Part shown: positions 17,272-25,884 of the stretch, piece after piece
Layout of the letters: each line of letters opens with the position of its first letter
Numbering within the stretch: the stretch's first letter is position 1
Assembly: GCA_028869315.1 (NCBI GenBank)
Contig: JAGWSV010000207.1
Location: 1 to 34,703, forward strand
DNA length: 34,703 nucleotides
Direction of reading: 5' to 3'
DNA from: Rhodospirillales bacterium
GTDB taxonomy: Bacteria > Pseudomonadota > Alphaproteobacteria > Acetobacterales > Acetobacteraceae
Made by a program: the position numbers and the translations under genes
The notes under the pieces: model-generated
The model's input: only the letters and a program-made list of their open reading frames with translations
Told to the model about the DNA's origin: nothing
Databases searched by the model: none

Positions 17272-19038
17272 TCAACCTCCGGTGTCCGAGACGACCGGCA
17301 GCACGTCGAGGTCGGCTTGGGCGTCGGTGACGCCGGCGGCGACGGCGCGTTCAAGCCAGGGGCGGGCTTCGGTGGGGTTGGGTTGGTTCACGAGGCCGCG
17401 GGCAAGGTAGCGACCGAGCATCATCTGGGCATGGCCGTGGCCGGCTTCGGCCGCGGCGCGGAACCAGCGCTGAGCGGTGGCGCGGTCGGTAGGGACGTCG
17501 TGCCCGCCGCCAAGAAGGGCGCCCATGGCGAACATGGCGCCCGGATGGCCGCGATTGGCGGCCCGTTCGAACCAGGTCAGGGCGGCGGCGTGGTCTTTTG
17601 GGCCACCGCGGCCGTTGACCAGCATTTCAGCCAGGCTGACCTCAGCATCCGCCATGCCGGCTTCAGCGGCGCGACCGATCCAGATACGGGCTTCCGCCGG
17701 ATCGGGCGCGGTGCCTCGGCCTTCGAGCAGCATCCGGCCGTACCAATATTGCGCGTTGACGACGCCCTCGGCGGCGCGGCGGAGCCATTCGAGCGCCTTG
17801 GCGTCGTCGCGATCGACACCGAAGCCTTCGGCGAGGCAGACGCCGAAATTGAAGGCCGCGACCAGGTCGCCGCTGGCCGCGGCCTGTTCGAACCAGGTGC
17901 GTGTATGCGCGGCGTCATTGCTGTCCCGGCCACCGGACAATAACAGGTTGCCGAGATTGACCCGAGCCGAGGGGTCGCCGGCCGCCGCCGACTTGCGCAG
18001 CCAGAACGCGGCCTCCTCGCGGTCGGGCGGCACGCCGGCCCCGGTCATGTAGAGCATGCCAAGCGCCCGAGCCGCGGATTTATGCCCGGCTTCGGCCGCC
18101 CGGCGAAACCACATCGAGGCTTCGGCATAGTTCGGCGGTAACGGGCTGCCGCGGGCGTACAGGTCGCCGACCAGCGCGGCGGCTTCCGGGTCGCCGGCGA
18201 GCGCGGCTCGGCGCAGCCAGGTTTCGCCGGTCTGCACGTCGGCCTTCACCCCGCGCCCTTCGAGCAGGACGAGACCCCAGCGGGCCTGCGCCGAGATGTG
18301 ACCTTTTTCCGCTCCGCGACGATAGAGCTCGGCCGCGGCTGCGGGCTCGGCCGGCCCACCGAGGCCCTTCTCCCGCATCAGGCCGAGCAGGAAAAGGCCG
18401 GTCGGCAGCTCGGCCTCGGCGGCGCGGCGGAGCCACTCCGCCACCTCGACCTGCTGTTCGGGCGCGGTGGCATCGCGGGCGAGGCCGAGAGCGTGCCCCA
18501 GCGCGCCCTGCGGCGAGCCGGCCTCGGCTGCCGCTTTGTACCAGCGACGCGACTGCGCCTCGTCGCGCATCGTCTCCGGCCCCGCCACCAGGACGTAGCC
18601 CAACAGCGCCTGGGCCTCGGACGATCCGGCCTCGGCGGCCAGGCGAGCCCAACGCAAGGCGGTATCGTAGTCGGGCGCGTCCGCCCGCTTGTTGGCGTCG
18701 AACAGGGTGCTGCCGGGCGCACCGCCGGCGCCACTACGCTCCACGCCGATGCCGTGCAGGGCCAGGGTGGCAAGCAGAAGCTGGGCCTCGGTATGGCCCT
18801 GCTCGGCGGCCGCGGTCACCCAGCGGGCGCCGTCACGCCGGCTTCCGGGCACGCCGGCCCCGTCCAGGTAGCAGCGCCCGAGGCGGAACTGGGCCTCCGC
18901 CAGCCCGGCGCGGGCGGCCCGGGAGAACAAGCGGAACGCGCGCGCGTGCTCGGCGGCCTCGGCCAGGACGCGCGCACGCGCCAGCGCCCCGGCGGGGGAG
19001 CGCAAAGTGGGAAGGTCGAGCCAGGCGCGTGCGGTCAT
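17272..19038 (-). CDS. Sel1-like repeat (SLR) protein
   Basis: 588 aa composed almost entirely of A..W..KAA..G...A...LG..y..G.GV..D...A repeats, e.g. EASMWFRRAAEAGHKSAARALGMLYMTGAGVPPDREEAAFWLRKSAAAGDPSARVNLGNLL. Confidence 0.93.
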   Translation of the reverse strand: MTARAWLDLPTLRSPAGALARARVLAEAAEHARAFRLFSRAARAGLAEAQFRLGRCYLDGAGVPGSRRDGARWVTAAAEQGHTEAQLLLATLALHGIGVERSGAGGAPGSTLFDANKRADAPDYDTALRWARLAAEAGSSEAQALLGYVLVAGPETMRDEAQSRRWYKAAAEAGSPQGALGHALGLARDATAPEQQVEVAEWLRRAAEAELPTGLFLLGLMREKGLGGPAEPAAAAELYRRGAEKGHISAQARWGLVLLEGRGVKADVQTGETWLRRAALAGDPEAAALVGDLYARGSPLPPNYAEASMWFRRAAEAGHKSAARALGMLYMTGAGVPPDREEAAFWLRKSAAAGDPSARVNLGNLLLSGGRDSNDAAHTRTWFEQAAASGDLVAAFNFGVCLAEGFGVDRDDAKALEWLRRAAEGVVNAQYWYGRMLLEGRGTAPDPAEARIWIGRAAEAGMADAEVSLAEMLVNGRGGPKDHAAALTWFERAANRGHPGAMFAMGALLGGGHDVPTDRATAQRWFRAAAEAGHGHAQMMLGRYLARGLVNQPNPTEARPWLERAVAAGVTDAQADLDVLPVVSDTGG

Positions 19039-19066
19039 GATGTCGCGGGCAGCATCGTCTGCGGGG

Positions 19067-20443
19067 TCACCCCGGCTCGTGCATGGCGTTCTGTGCCACC
19101 GGCAGGACCTCCTCGAGCAGGTAGCTCAGCACGGTCTGCCGGCCGACCTTGATATCCGCTTCCACCGGCATGCCGGGCGTCAGGTGGAACCCAGGCGGCG
19201 TACCATGCAGCTTCACCTGGTCGATGGTGATCCTGGCGCGGTAATAGGGCACGCCGGATGCCGGCGGCGGCACCGCGCCCGAATTGTCGGACTGGCCCGG
19301 TATTTCGGCGAAACTGTTGGAACTGACGAGGCTGAGGGTGCCGTAGGCGAGGCCGTAGCGGTCGTACGGGAAGGTATCGAACTTGATCGCTACCTTGTTG
19401 CCGAGATGAACGTAGCCGGCGTCGCTGCCGAGGATGTTGGCCTCGATGTCGAGCGGCGCGTCGGCCGGGGTCAGAGTGATCAGCTTCTGCCCGGATTGCA
19501 CCACCGCGCCGACCGACATCTTGGCGACGGTCAGCACGGTGCCGGCTCGGTCGGCCCGCAGAACAACCAGCTGGCGGCGCAGTTCCGCCTTGCGAAGCTG
19601 CTCGCTGGCATCGGAGAGCTTGGCCAGCTGCTCGGCCAGCTTCTGCGACACGTCGGCGTGCCAGGACTGCACGTAGCCATCACGCTCGGCGACCTGGGCG
19701 CCGAGGTCGCGGCTGGCGGCTTGCGCCTGCTGGACCGCGCTCAGGTAGTCGCGCTGCATCTCCGCGCGGTTGTCCATCGCGGCCAGGGTGTTGAGCTTGC
19801 TGCCAACCTGCAGCTTTTCGAGCTGGCGGCGCATGGTCTCGACCTCGGTCGCCACCCGCAGCCGGTCGCGATAGCCCACGGCGTCGGCGTCGGCCCGCTG
19901 GATCGATGATTTCAGGCTGTCGATCTTCTCCGCATAGTTCCGGAGCTTGTAGTTGTACTCCGCCTGCCGCTGGGCGAAGATCGCGGCCTGCAGCGCGAGG
20001 TCGGGGTCGTTGCCGCCATAGCTGAACGGCTTGCCGGCGGCTTCGGCCTGCAACCGGGTGACCGAGGCCTGCAAGGCCGCGACCTGGGCTGCGAGCGCGT
20101 TAACGTCGGCGGCGGCGAAGGTGGGATCGAGCCGGGCGAGCACCTGGCCGGCATGCACTTTCTGTCCCACCCGCACGTCGATCGAGCGAATGATCGCGGT
20201 TTCCAGCGGCTGGACCAGCATGGTGGGCGCGCGGGAGACGACCTCGCCGCGGGCGGTGACGACCTGATCCACCCGGATGGTGCCGGCGGCGACGGCGACC
20301 GCCGCGAACAGGGAGGACACGACCCAGATCGTGCCCCGTGCGCCACGCGGGACCGGCGCGGTGACCACCGCGGTGGACGGCTGCTGGAATTCCAGGATGG
20401 TCGGCAGCGCCGGATCCGATCGCTTCGCGGGTAGATCAGTCAT
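19067..20443 (-). CDS. HlyD family type I secretion periplasmic adaptor subunit
   Basis: MTDLPAKRSDPALPTILEFQQPSTAVV...; DQVVTARGEVVSRAPTMLVQPLETAIIRSIDVRVGQKVHAGQVLARLDPTFAAAD; coiled-coil; PGMPVEADIKVGRQTVLSYLLEEVLPV C-terminus. Confidence 0.93.
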   Translation of the reverse strand: MTDLPAKRSDPALPTILEFQQPSTAVVTAPVPRGARGTIWVVSSLFAAVAVAAGTIRVDQVVTARGEVVSRAPTMLVQPLETAIIRSIDVRVGQKVHAGQVLARLDPTFAAADVNALAAQVAALQASVTRLQAEAAGKPFSYGGNDPDLALQAAIFAQRQAEYNYKLRNYAEKIDSLKSSIQRADADAVGYRDRLRVATEVETMRRQLEKLQVGSKLNTLAAMDNRAEMQRDYLSAVQQAQAASRDLGAQVAERDGYVQSWHADVSQKLAEQLAKLSDASEQLRKAELRRQLVVLRADRAGTVLTVAKMSVGAVVQSGQKLITLTPADAPLDIEANILGSDAGYVHLGNKVAIKFDTFPYDRYGLAYGTLSLVSSNSFAEIPGQSDNSGAVPPPASGVPYYRARITIDQVKLHGTPPGFHLTPGMPVEADIKVGRQTVLSYLLEEVLPVAQNAMHEPG

Positions 20444-22853
20444 TGCCGGGCACCAAGGCGCCGGAGCCGAGCGGCGCGGCGGAGCTGAGCGCCGGGCGGG
20501 TCCCGGCGCGGCTCGCCTTCGCCTCCAGATGGCGGTTCTGCTGCGCCCAAAGCTGGCGGTACACGGTGCAGCGCTCCAGCAACGCCAGATGCGGGCCGAT
20601 ATCGACGACTTTGCCTTTCTCCAGCACCAGGATCTGGTCACAGTCGGTGAGCGAGGAGAGCCGGTGCGAGACGATCACCATGGTCCGCCCGCGGGCGATG
20701 CGCAACAGGTTGGCATTGACGAGCGCTTCCGATTCCGGATCGAGCGCGCTGGTGGCCTCGTCCAGGATCAGGATGCGGGGGTCGGTGATCAGCGCGCGGG
20801 CAATCGCCAGCCGCTGGCGCTGGCCGCCCGACAGGTTGGGCGAGCCTTCCTCGATATAGGTCTCGTAACCGTTCGGCATCCGCTCGATGAATTCCTCGGC
20901 GCCGGCAAGCCTCGCTGCGCGCACTGCGTCATCGAGCGTGAGGCCCGGCCGCCCGGCCAGGATGTTCTCGCGGATCGAGCCGCGGAACAGGAAATTCTCC
21001 TGCAGCACGGTGCCGAAGCTCTGCCGCAGGTGGCGCAGGTTGATCTCGCGCAGGTCGGCGCCGTCGATCTTCACGAAGCCCGAATAGTCGCGGGTGATAC
21101 CCTGCAGCAGCCGGGTCAGGGTAGACTTGCCGGACCCCGAGCGTCCGACCACGCCCAACATGGTGCCGGCCGGAATCGAGAACCCGACCCGGTCGAGTGC
21201 CGGTGTCTTGGTGCCGGGATAGGTGAAAGTGACGTCGTCGAAGGTGATGGCGCCGGCGAATTTCGGGCGCAGCCCGCCGGATGCGGCATCCGCTTCGAGC
21301 GGGCGGTTGAGCACGATCGCCGCCTCGGCGATGGCGCCGCCCACTTCCTCGAAATCCTCGATCAGTCTGGCGAGGCCGATCAGCGGCTGCGCCACCCTCT
21401 GCGACAGCATCATGAAGGCGAACAGGCTGCCGACCATGTAGCCGTTGCCGCTGTTGAGCGCGAGATAGACCCCGATCATGATGGTGCCGATCCACATGAA
21501 CCGCTCCACCGGGGTGGACAGGGTCTGCGGCCAGTTGGACAGCTTGCCGAACGCCAGCCGGCGGTGCCCGGCCTCGGCGATGCGTTCGTCCCACAGCGCC
21601 TTGCGTTGCGGCTCCAGCGCCAGCGCTTTTACCGTCTTGATGCCGAACACCGTCTCGCCCAGCGCCGACTGCTTGTTGGTCTCCGCCTCGATCACCTGGC
21701 GCAGCAAGATGCGCAGCGGCTTCAGAAAGGCCAGGATGATCAGGGTGATGATGCAGGCGCAGGCGACCACGATCCACGCAAGGGTCGCGCTCAGAAAGAA
21801 CAGAAACGGCAGCAGCACGAGCAGGGTGAGCAGGTCGAGGAAGGTGGTCAGCAACTTGCCGGTCAGGAACTCCCGCACCCGGTAGATCTGCGTCACGCGG
21901 TACATCGTCTCGCCAGCCGGATGGCGCTCGAAGTAATCGAGCGAAAGCCTCACCAGTCGACTGAACACGTGCAGGTTAAGGCGACTGTCGATCCGCACGC
22001 CCACCACGAGCACGATCAGCCGCCTCGCATGGCCGAGGAACGTCTCGTAGGCGATGAAGATCGCCATCAGCACCGACATCAAGGTGAGCGTCGAATAGCT
22101 GTGGTAAGTCAGCACCTTGTCGGTGACGATCATCACCAGAAAGGGTGGGAATATGGTAAGGAAACTAAGGGTCAGCGACGCGATGCCGATGTCGCGCAGC
22201 GATTTGCCCTCTTTCATCACCAGCCCGGCAAGCCAACGGAGGGAGAACGGCTCCTCCGATTCCCGCTGACCGCGGGTGGCGCGCAGCAACACCGCCTCTC
22301 CGGACCACAGCTCGGACAGACGCAACTCGTCGACGGGCACCGGGGCTTCGCCTTCCGGGGCCATCGGGTCGCGCAGGAACACGACCTTGTGGTCCGCATT
22401 GGCGGCGGTCAGCAGCCCGGCGCTGCCGTCGGTAAACAGCAGCACGACAGGGCCGGAGCCATTCAGCTTGAGCAGGTGGCGGAAGCGCAGCCGCACCGCG
22501 CGCGACCACATGCCGGCCCCCTGCGCCCAGGCCGACAGCGACGCGGCGGTCGGCACGGCCGCGCCCTCGACATTGCGGAACTCGGACGGATCGAGTTCCA
22601 TCCCGTAGAAGCGGCCGGCCATGATGACGGCGCGGATGCGCGGGTTCAGCGCCTCGTCGGCGGCGGCTCGACCACGTGGGCCGGCATCGGCGGCCGGCAT
22701 GTCCGTCATCTGCGCGTTGCCGAGGCGGCGGCGTTCGGGGTCGGAGGCGAGTGCGTCGTTGATATCCACACGTAGTTCCTTCACGGTCTGCGACCCGCCG
22801 GCACGGCCAGTGACCTGCGGATTTCTCCCGCCTGGCTGCCACTCGGGACGCAC
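20436..22853 (-). CDS. Type I secretion ABC transporter permease/ATPase (HlyB-type)
   Basis: TM domain; Walker A VVGRSGSGKSTLTRLLQG, signature NLSGGQRQRLAIARAL, Walker B ILILDEATSALD, H-loop IVSHRLS; N-terminal C39-like region without an evident catalytic Cys. 8-bp overlap with the hlyD-like gene. Start codon uncertain (candidates 22853, about 22784, 22709). Confidence 0.93.
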   Translation of the reverse strand: MRPEWQPGGRNPQVTGRAGGSQTVKELRVDINDALASDPERRRLGNAQMTDMPAADAGPRGRAAADEALNPRIRAVIMAGRFYGMELDPSEFRNVEGAAVPTAASLSAWAQGAGMWSRAVRLRFRHLLKLNGSGPVVLLFTDGSAGLLTAANADHKVVFLRDPMAPEGEAPVPVDELRLSELWSGEAVLLRATRGQRESEEPFSLRWLAGLVMKEGKSLRDIGIASLTLSFLTIFPPFLVMIVTDKVLTYHSYSTLTLMSVLMAIFIAYETFLGHARRLIVLVVGVRIDSRLNLHVFSRLVRLSLDYFERHPAGETMYRVTQIYRVREFLTGKLLTTFLDLLTLLVLLPFLFFLSATLAWIVVACACIITLIILAFLKPLRILLRQVIEAETNKQSALGETVFGIKTVKALALEPQRKALWDERIAEAGHRRLAFGKLSNWPQTLSTPVERFMWIGTIMIGVYLALNSGNGYMVGSLFAFMMLSQRVAQPLIGLARLIEDFEEVGGAIAEAAIVLNRPLEADAASGGLRPKFAGAITFDDVTFTYPGTKTPALDRVGFSIPAGTMLGVVGRSGSGKSTLTRLLQGITRDYSGFVKIDGADLREINLRHLRQSFGTVLQENFLFRGSIRENILAGRPGLTLDDAVRAARLAGAEEFIERMPNGYETYIEEGSPNLSGGQRQRLAIARALITDPRILILDEATSALDPESEALVNANLLRIARGRTMVIVSHRLSSLTDCDQILVLEKGKVVDIGPHLALLERCTVYRQLWAQQNRHLEAKASRAGTRPALSSAAPLGSGALVPGND

Positions 22854-23326
22854 TCTGGCCCGGCAGCGCCCGGGTTGGGCGCCCCGGCCGCACCGGATCC
22901 CATCGCTCTCCCCAGAAACGAGTATGCCTTTCAGCCGCCGGGCAGCGCAAACCCGAACTTACCACGCCTTGCTGCCAGACCGGGCGCCCACACCGAGCCG
23001 CCGGCTACCCGCCCCCCGACCACGCGACCCCAAGCTTCCCGACACCAGGCTAACGCAGCTTCGCAGCTGTAAACGCTGGTTCATCTATCGCACGAGCCCG
23101 GCAGCCGGCAAAGCATTTTCGTGGTATAGTCTCCGCGTGCGAGAAGCTACGAAGCCTGCCGCCCGAAAAGCGACAACGGTTGGTCGGCCGCGCGCTGGCC
23201 TTGCTGCCGCCGGAGCACCCGCGCCCGGGGTTTCCGCCTCGTCCGTCGCGGGTATGCGCCAGAGGTCGGTCTCGGCCGCCCTCTTGTTGTCTTGCCAACC
23301 AACTTGCTGCTCCGCATGACCCTGCC

Positions 23327-24523
23327 ATGACCCAGTCGCAGCCCGACCCATTCGGCGCCTTCGTCCCCGGCCCGCGGACCACCGTCGGCCCGCTCGGCAC
23401 CGGGCGCCTGTCCGGCCTGCGGTTCGCCGTGAAGGACCTGTTCGACGTGGCCGGCACCGTCACCGGCTACGGCCATCCGGACTGGGCGCGCACCCATCCC
23501 CCCGCGATCGCGACCGCACCGATCGTGACGGCCCTGCTGCAGGCCGGCGCCAGTCTTGCCGGCAAGACCCGGACCATGGAGCTCGCGTTCGGGCTGACCG
23601 GGGAGAACATCTGGCAGGGCACGCCAATCAATCCCGTCGCGCCGGATCGCTTCCCCGGCGGATCGAGCTGCGGGTCCGCCGTCGCCGTCGCCGGCGAACT
23701 GGTGGATTTCGCGCTGGGCTCGGACACCGGCGGCTCGGTGCGGATTCCCGCCAGTTATTGCGGCTTGTTCGGCCTCCGCCCGACGCATGGCGCGGTCAGC
23801 CTCGCCGGTGCCCGCGGCCTGGCGCCAAGCCTCGACACGCCAGGCTGGTTCGCGCGCAGCGCCTCGGTGCTGGCCGCGGTGGGCGACGTGCTGCTTCCCA
23901 ACCCGGCGGCGCTCTTGAGCGGCCCGCTTCTGCTGGTGGAGGAAGCCTGGATGAACGCCCAGCTTGCCGTCGCGAAGGCACTTCGCCCGAAGTTGGAGCG
24001 ACTGGAAGCGCTGTGTGGCCGCGCGATGGACGTGCGGCTGGCGCCCGAGGGGATCGACAGCCTCTACGACCACATCCGCGCCGTGCAGGCCGAGGAAGCC
24101 TGGGCAACATTGGGGGACTGGGTGGCGACAGTGAACCCGACCTTTGGTCCCGGCATCGGCGCACGCTTCGCCGCGGCCCGCGCCATGGACCCATCCGATG
24201 CCCTGCGCGGGCGGACGTTCCGCCGCATGTTCCAAGCCCGCGTGCACCCGCTGCTCGCCGGCGGCGCGATCCTCGTCTATCCGACCAGCCCCTGCGCTGC
24301 CCCGCTGCTGGCAAGCCCGCTTTCGGAGCAGGAGTCGGTGCGCCAGGCAACGGTCGGCGTGACCGCGATCGCCGGGTTCTGCGGGTTACCCGAAGTGACC
24401 CTGCCGGCCGCCCGGCTGGACGGGGCACCGCTCGGGCTGTCTCTGGTCGCCGGTCCCGGACGGGACCAGGCGCTGCTCGCATTTGCCTGCGACGCCGCGA
24501 CGGTGTTGGGTTTGCCCGTCTGA
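23327..24523 (+). CDS. Amidase (amidase signature family)
   Basis: MTQSQPDPFGAFVPGPRTTVGPLGTGRLSGLRFAVKDLFDVAGTVTGYGHPDW; Lys in FAVKD; GGSSCGSAVAVAGELVDFALGSDTGGSVRIPASYCGLFGLRPTHGAV Ser-cisSer-Lys signature. Confidence 0.93.
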   Translation: MTQSQPDPFGAFVPGPRTTVGPLGTGRLSGLRFAVKDLFDVAGTVTGYGHPDWARTHPPAIATAPIVTALLQAGASLAGKTRTMELAFGLTGENIWQGTPINPVAPDRFPGGSSCGSAVAVAGELVDFALGSDTGGSVRIPASYCGLFGLRPTHGAVSLAGARGLAPSLDTPGWFARSASVLAAVGDVLLPNPAALLSGPLLLVEEAWMNAQLAVAKALRPKLERLEALCGRAMDVRLAPEGIDSLYDHIRAVQAEEAWATLGDWVATVNPTFGPGIGARFAAARAMDPSDALRGRTFRRMFQARVHPLLAGGAILVYPTSPCAAPLLASPLSEQESVRQATVGVTAIAGFCGLPEVTLPAARLDGAPLGLSLVAGPGRDQALLAFACDAATVLGLPV

Positions 24524-24549
24524 CCTTCATGTCCGTCTGACATTCATGT
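24516..24549. repeat. Tandem duplication of 17 bp spanning the amidase stop codon
   Basis: ccgtctgaccttcatgt (24516-24532) followed directly by ccgtctgacattcatgt (24533-24549); 16/17 identical. Confidence 0.85.
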
Positions 24550-24581
24550 CCGACGTCCTCTTTCGCGACGCAGGAGCCGCC

Positions 24582-25118
24582 ATGCCGATCCGCCCCGCCA
24601 CCGACGCCGACGTTCCGGAGCTGCAGTCGATCTACGCCCATCACGTGCTGCACGGCACTGGGACGTTCGAGGAGGTGCCCCCCTCGGTCGAGGAGATGGC
24701 GGAGCGGTTCGCCCGGGTACGCGAACGCGGCTGGCCCTGGCTGGTGTCGTCCGACGCCTCCGGCGTGCTCGGCTACGCCTACGCGACCCAGTTCCGCGAC
24801 CGCAGCGCCTATCGTTTCACCCTGGAGGACAGCGTCTACGTGCGCGAGGACCAGCGCGGCCAGGGCGTTGGCAAGGCGCTCGTCGCGCGGCTGCTGGAGA
24901 TGTCGGAGACCGCCGGGTTCCGCCAGATGATGGCGGTGATCGGCGATACCGAGAACGCCGGATCCATCGGCCTTCACGCCAGCCTGGGGTTCCAGCACGC
25001 CGGTACGTTGCGCGCCGCCGGGCTGAAATTCGGACGCTGGCTGGACGTCGTCTATATGCAACGGGCACTGGGCGCCGGCGGCAGCACCATGCCGGAGGGC
25101 GACCCGGCTGCGATTTGA
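24582..25118 (+). CDS. GNAT family N-acetyltransferase (phosphinothricin acetyltransferase-like)
   Basis: MPIRPATDADVPELQSIYAHHVLHGTGTFEEVPPSVEEM; YATQFRDRSAYRFTLEDSVYVREDQRGQGVGKALVARLLE acetyl-CoA motif. Alternative ATG at 24546. Confidence 0.9.
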   Translation: MPIRPATDADVPELQSIYAHHVLHGTGTFEEVPPSVEEMAERFARVRERGWPWLVSSDASGVLGYAYATQFRDRSAYRFTLEDSVYVREDQRGQGVGKALVARLLEMSETAGFRQMMAVIGDTENAGSIGLHASLGFQHAGTLRAAGLKFGRWLDVVYMQRALGAGGSTMPEGDPAAI

Positions 25119-25129
25119 CCGGCCCCCGA

Positions 25130-25227
25130 GCGCGATCGCCTAAGGCCGAAGGCCGGAAGGCGGGAATCGCGCGAGCAATCAACCGCAAAGCGCGATCGGC
25201 TAAGGCCGGAAGGCGGGAATCGCGCGA
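25130..25227. repeat. Two REP-like direct repeats with terminal inverted symmetry
   Basis: Copy 1 at 25130-25174 (gcgcgatcgcctaaggccgaaggccggaaggcgggaatcgcgcga) and copy 2 at 25190-25227 (gcgcgatcggctaaggccggaaggcgggaatcgcgcga); each is flanked by gcgcgat/atcgcgc, and copy 1 has an extra 7 bp (gaaggcc). Confidence 0.8.
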
Positions 25228-25312
25228 TCGATCGGCTCGCCAGGGCGTCGATGGACCGATCTCGGAGGTTCCTGGGCTACTCCAGGATAACGGTGTCTGC
25301 CTGTGATCGGCA

Positions 25313-25774
25313 TTATGCGTCCGGTGTGTCGTGGTCGGGATGTTGCAGGCTAGACACGGTAAGACCAGGGCGCGGCACCGTCTGGCGTTCTGGCAGACGT
25401 CCAGGGATCAGCCGGTCGATCCAGGGCACACGCGCCTCTGCACCAAACTGTTCCCTCGGAGGCAGTTCCGACGGGGTGTCGAGGCTGCCGGTCGTCACCT
25501 CGATTTCCGCGCCATTCAGGAAGTGAAAGGTCAATGGGGTGCCGCAGGCCGCGCAGAAATGCCGCTCCGCCACCGATGAACTCTGGAAGCGCGCCGGCTG
25601 CCCCCGAGTCCAGACCAGGTCAGCAACTTTCACCTTGCACAAAGCCGCGAACAGGCTGCCCGTGGCCTTCTGGCACATGCGGCAATGACAAATGGTCGAT
25701 TCCGGCATGGCAAGCAGCGCATAACGCACCGCACCGCACTGGCAACCACCGGTTCGTCTGTGATGTGGCATCAT
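25313..25774 (-). CDS. GFA (glutathione-dependent formaldehyde-activating enzyme-like) family protein
   Basis: GGCQCGAVRYALLAMPESTICHCRMCQKATGSLFAALCKVK...FCAACGTPLTF: GFA zinc-binding Cys pattern. Confidence 0.9.
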   Translation of the reverse strand: MMPHHRRTGGCQCGAVRYALLAMPESTICHCRMCQKATGSLFAALCKVKVADLVWTRGQPARFQSSSVAERHFCAACGTPLTFHFLNGAEIEVTTGSLDTPSELPPREQFGAEARVPWIDRLIPGRLPERQTVPRPGLTVSSLQHPDHDTPDA

Positions 25775-25884
25775 GACGTCTCCAGAAGGTTTTTCTGCTG
25801 CCGCGGATCATCATCGGGTTGGGTTGACCCGATCATGATCTCACGACCCGTGCCCGGGCCGGGCCGCTACGCGAGTACCGGCAT

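Noticed and set aside
20277-22775. 832-aa plus-strand ORF
   Set aside because: Antisense shadow of the T1SS ABC transporter and HlyD genes, which have unambiguous motifs on the minus strand.
23125-23130. TATAGT -10-like promoter upstream of the amidase
   Set aside because: No matching -35 at suitable spacing; a single hexamer is not sufficient evidence.
23147-25061. Minus-strand ORFs of 366 and 421 aa
   Set aside because: Antisense to the amidase and GNAT genes, which carry clear family signatures.
25130-25227. CRISPR-like repeat
   Set aside because: Only two copies of unequal length with a 15-bp spacer and palindromic ends; fits a REP pair, not a CRISPR array. No other CRISPR-like array seen.
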